In this document: one piece after another, positions 63,620 to 64,000 of the stretch
Layout: each line of letters begins with the position of its first letter
Position numbering within the stretch: the stretch's first letter is position 1
Origin: Chrysomallon squamiferum
Taxonomy: Eukaryota; Mollusca; Gastropoda; Neomphalida; Peltospiridae
Assembly: GCA_012295275.1 (NCBI GenBank)
Contig: CM022671.1
Span: 17,978,956-18,042,955 of the forward strand
Length of the DNA stretch: 64,000 bases
Reading direction: 5' to 3'
The notes under the pieces: generated by a model
The model's input: the letters and a program-made list of their open reading frames with translations, nothing else
Told to the model about the DNA's origin: nothing
Database searches by the model: none
Program-made: the position numbers and the translations under genes

Positions 63620-64000
63620 ACCCAATCATAAACTTTAATGACGTATTTTTATATTATATTATTAGTATTAATATTATTGTTGCTGTTAAAGGTTAAATGG
63701 ATAATAAAATGTTTCTCGTTAAATTTTTCATTTCATTTTTTTGTTAATTAATTATTTTGTTTGTTTGTTTGTTTGTTTGTTTTATTTCGTTTTATTTCAT
63801 ATCATTTTATTTTATTATAATTTATTTTCATTTATTTTTATCTGGTTCCAAAATACACGGGAGTGATTACATCATAAACAGCGTATTTGATTGTGTTTGA
63901 AGACGGTTTAATATTGGACCTAAAGTATATACGTGTTGCTATGATTACATGGGCTAACTTTTTATTGCAAATTTAATAAAATTAAAAGCTGACTGAATAC
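61464..64000. other. Noncoding right end
   Basis: Mixed-composition sequence with poly-T runs, (GT)n at 62,607-62,644, TTTTA/TTTTG repeats at 62,345-62,405, (ATT)n at 63,571-63,618 and (GTTT)n near 63,760-63,780. A patch at about 62,470-62,575 is open in two plus-strand frames at once (one giving EDQEVRKTFPSECDREISKT) after an AG at 62,478-62,479. It could be a terminal exon but cannot be linked to anything. No gene is claimed. Confidence 0.5.
62845..63040. repeat. Degenerate minisatellite, unit about 57-64 bp
   Basis: About four units of the form 'ttagcattaggacttgctcg', 'tatttaaacacgtttcaatg', 'caattcatac..agtg' follow one another, starting near 62,848, 62,893, 62,948 and 63,005. Composition is less AT-rich than the other arrays. 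Confidence 0.7.

Overview
This is nuclear DNA from an animal: strongly AT-rich, crowded with simple repeats, and carrying multi-exon genes with GT-AG introns. The proteins are clear orthologues of human genes, but with long low-complexity inserts. The style (AT-rich introns, abundant GT/GA/TTA microsatellites, local minisatellites, faint tRNA-SINE-like relics) suggests a lophotrochozoan, most likely a mollusc. The species cannot be proved from the window. Exon borders below were built by hand from splice sites, and reading phase was checked across every junction.

Layout. (1) 1-17,174 is gene-poor, with many diverged local duplications, microsatellites and two doubtful exon-like patches. (2) A two-exon microprotein gene (17,175-18,173, minus) sits head-to-head with THUMPD3 (18,801-23,881, plus, 9 exons), the catalytic subunit of a tRNA m2G methyltransferase. 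(3) After about 3 kb without a gene comes XPC (27,177-38,826, plus, 21 coding exons), the damage sensor of nucleotide excision repair. (4) On the minus strand, 146 bp apart, lie two tiny mitochondrial complex III assembly factors: UQCC5/SMIM4 (41,320-42,484) and, downstream of it, UQCC6/BRAWNIN (40,541-41,173). (5) Divergent from UQCC5 is TDG (44,957-52,848, plus, 8 coding exons), the thymine DNA glycosylase, with a greatly expanded glutamine-rich C-terminus. (6) 52,849-60,702 holds TDG 3' sequence and repeats. (7) An intronless, unrecognised 244-codon gene lies at 60,703-61,437 (minus). (8) The rest is noncoding, with a small minisatellite.

How the genes work together. THUMPD3, XPC and TDG all act on nucleic-acid bases, and XPC is known to bind and stimulate TDG. 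UQCC5 and UQCC6 act together in the mitochondrial inner membrane. Their tight tandem order matches the bicistronic sloth1/sloth2 locus of Drosophila. The divergent UQCC6-side/TDG arrangement matches the human TDG-UQCC6 neighbourhood. The best candidates for undescribed biology are: this tandem microprotein pair with its TDG-facing promoter (an NRF-1-like half-site and an inverted CCAAT pair); the repeated VKxE...GY[DE] modules in the TDG tail; and a 53-bp minisatellite that has copied the last TDG splice acceptor together with the start of the exon.
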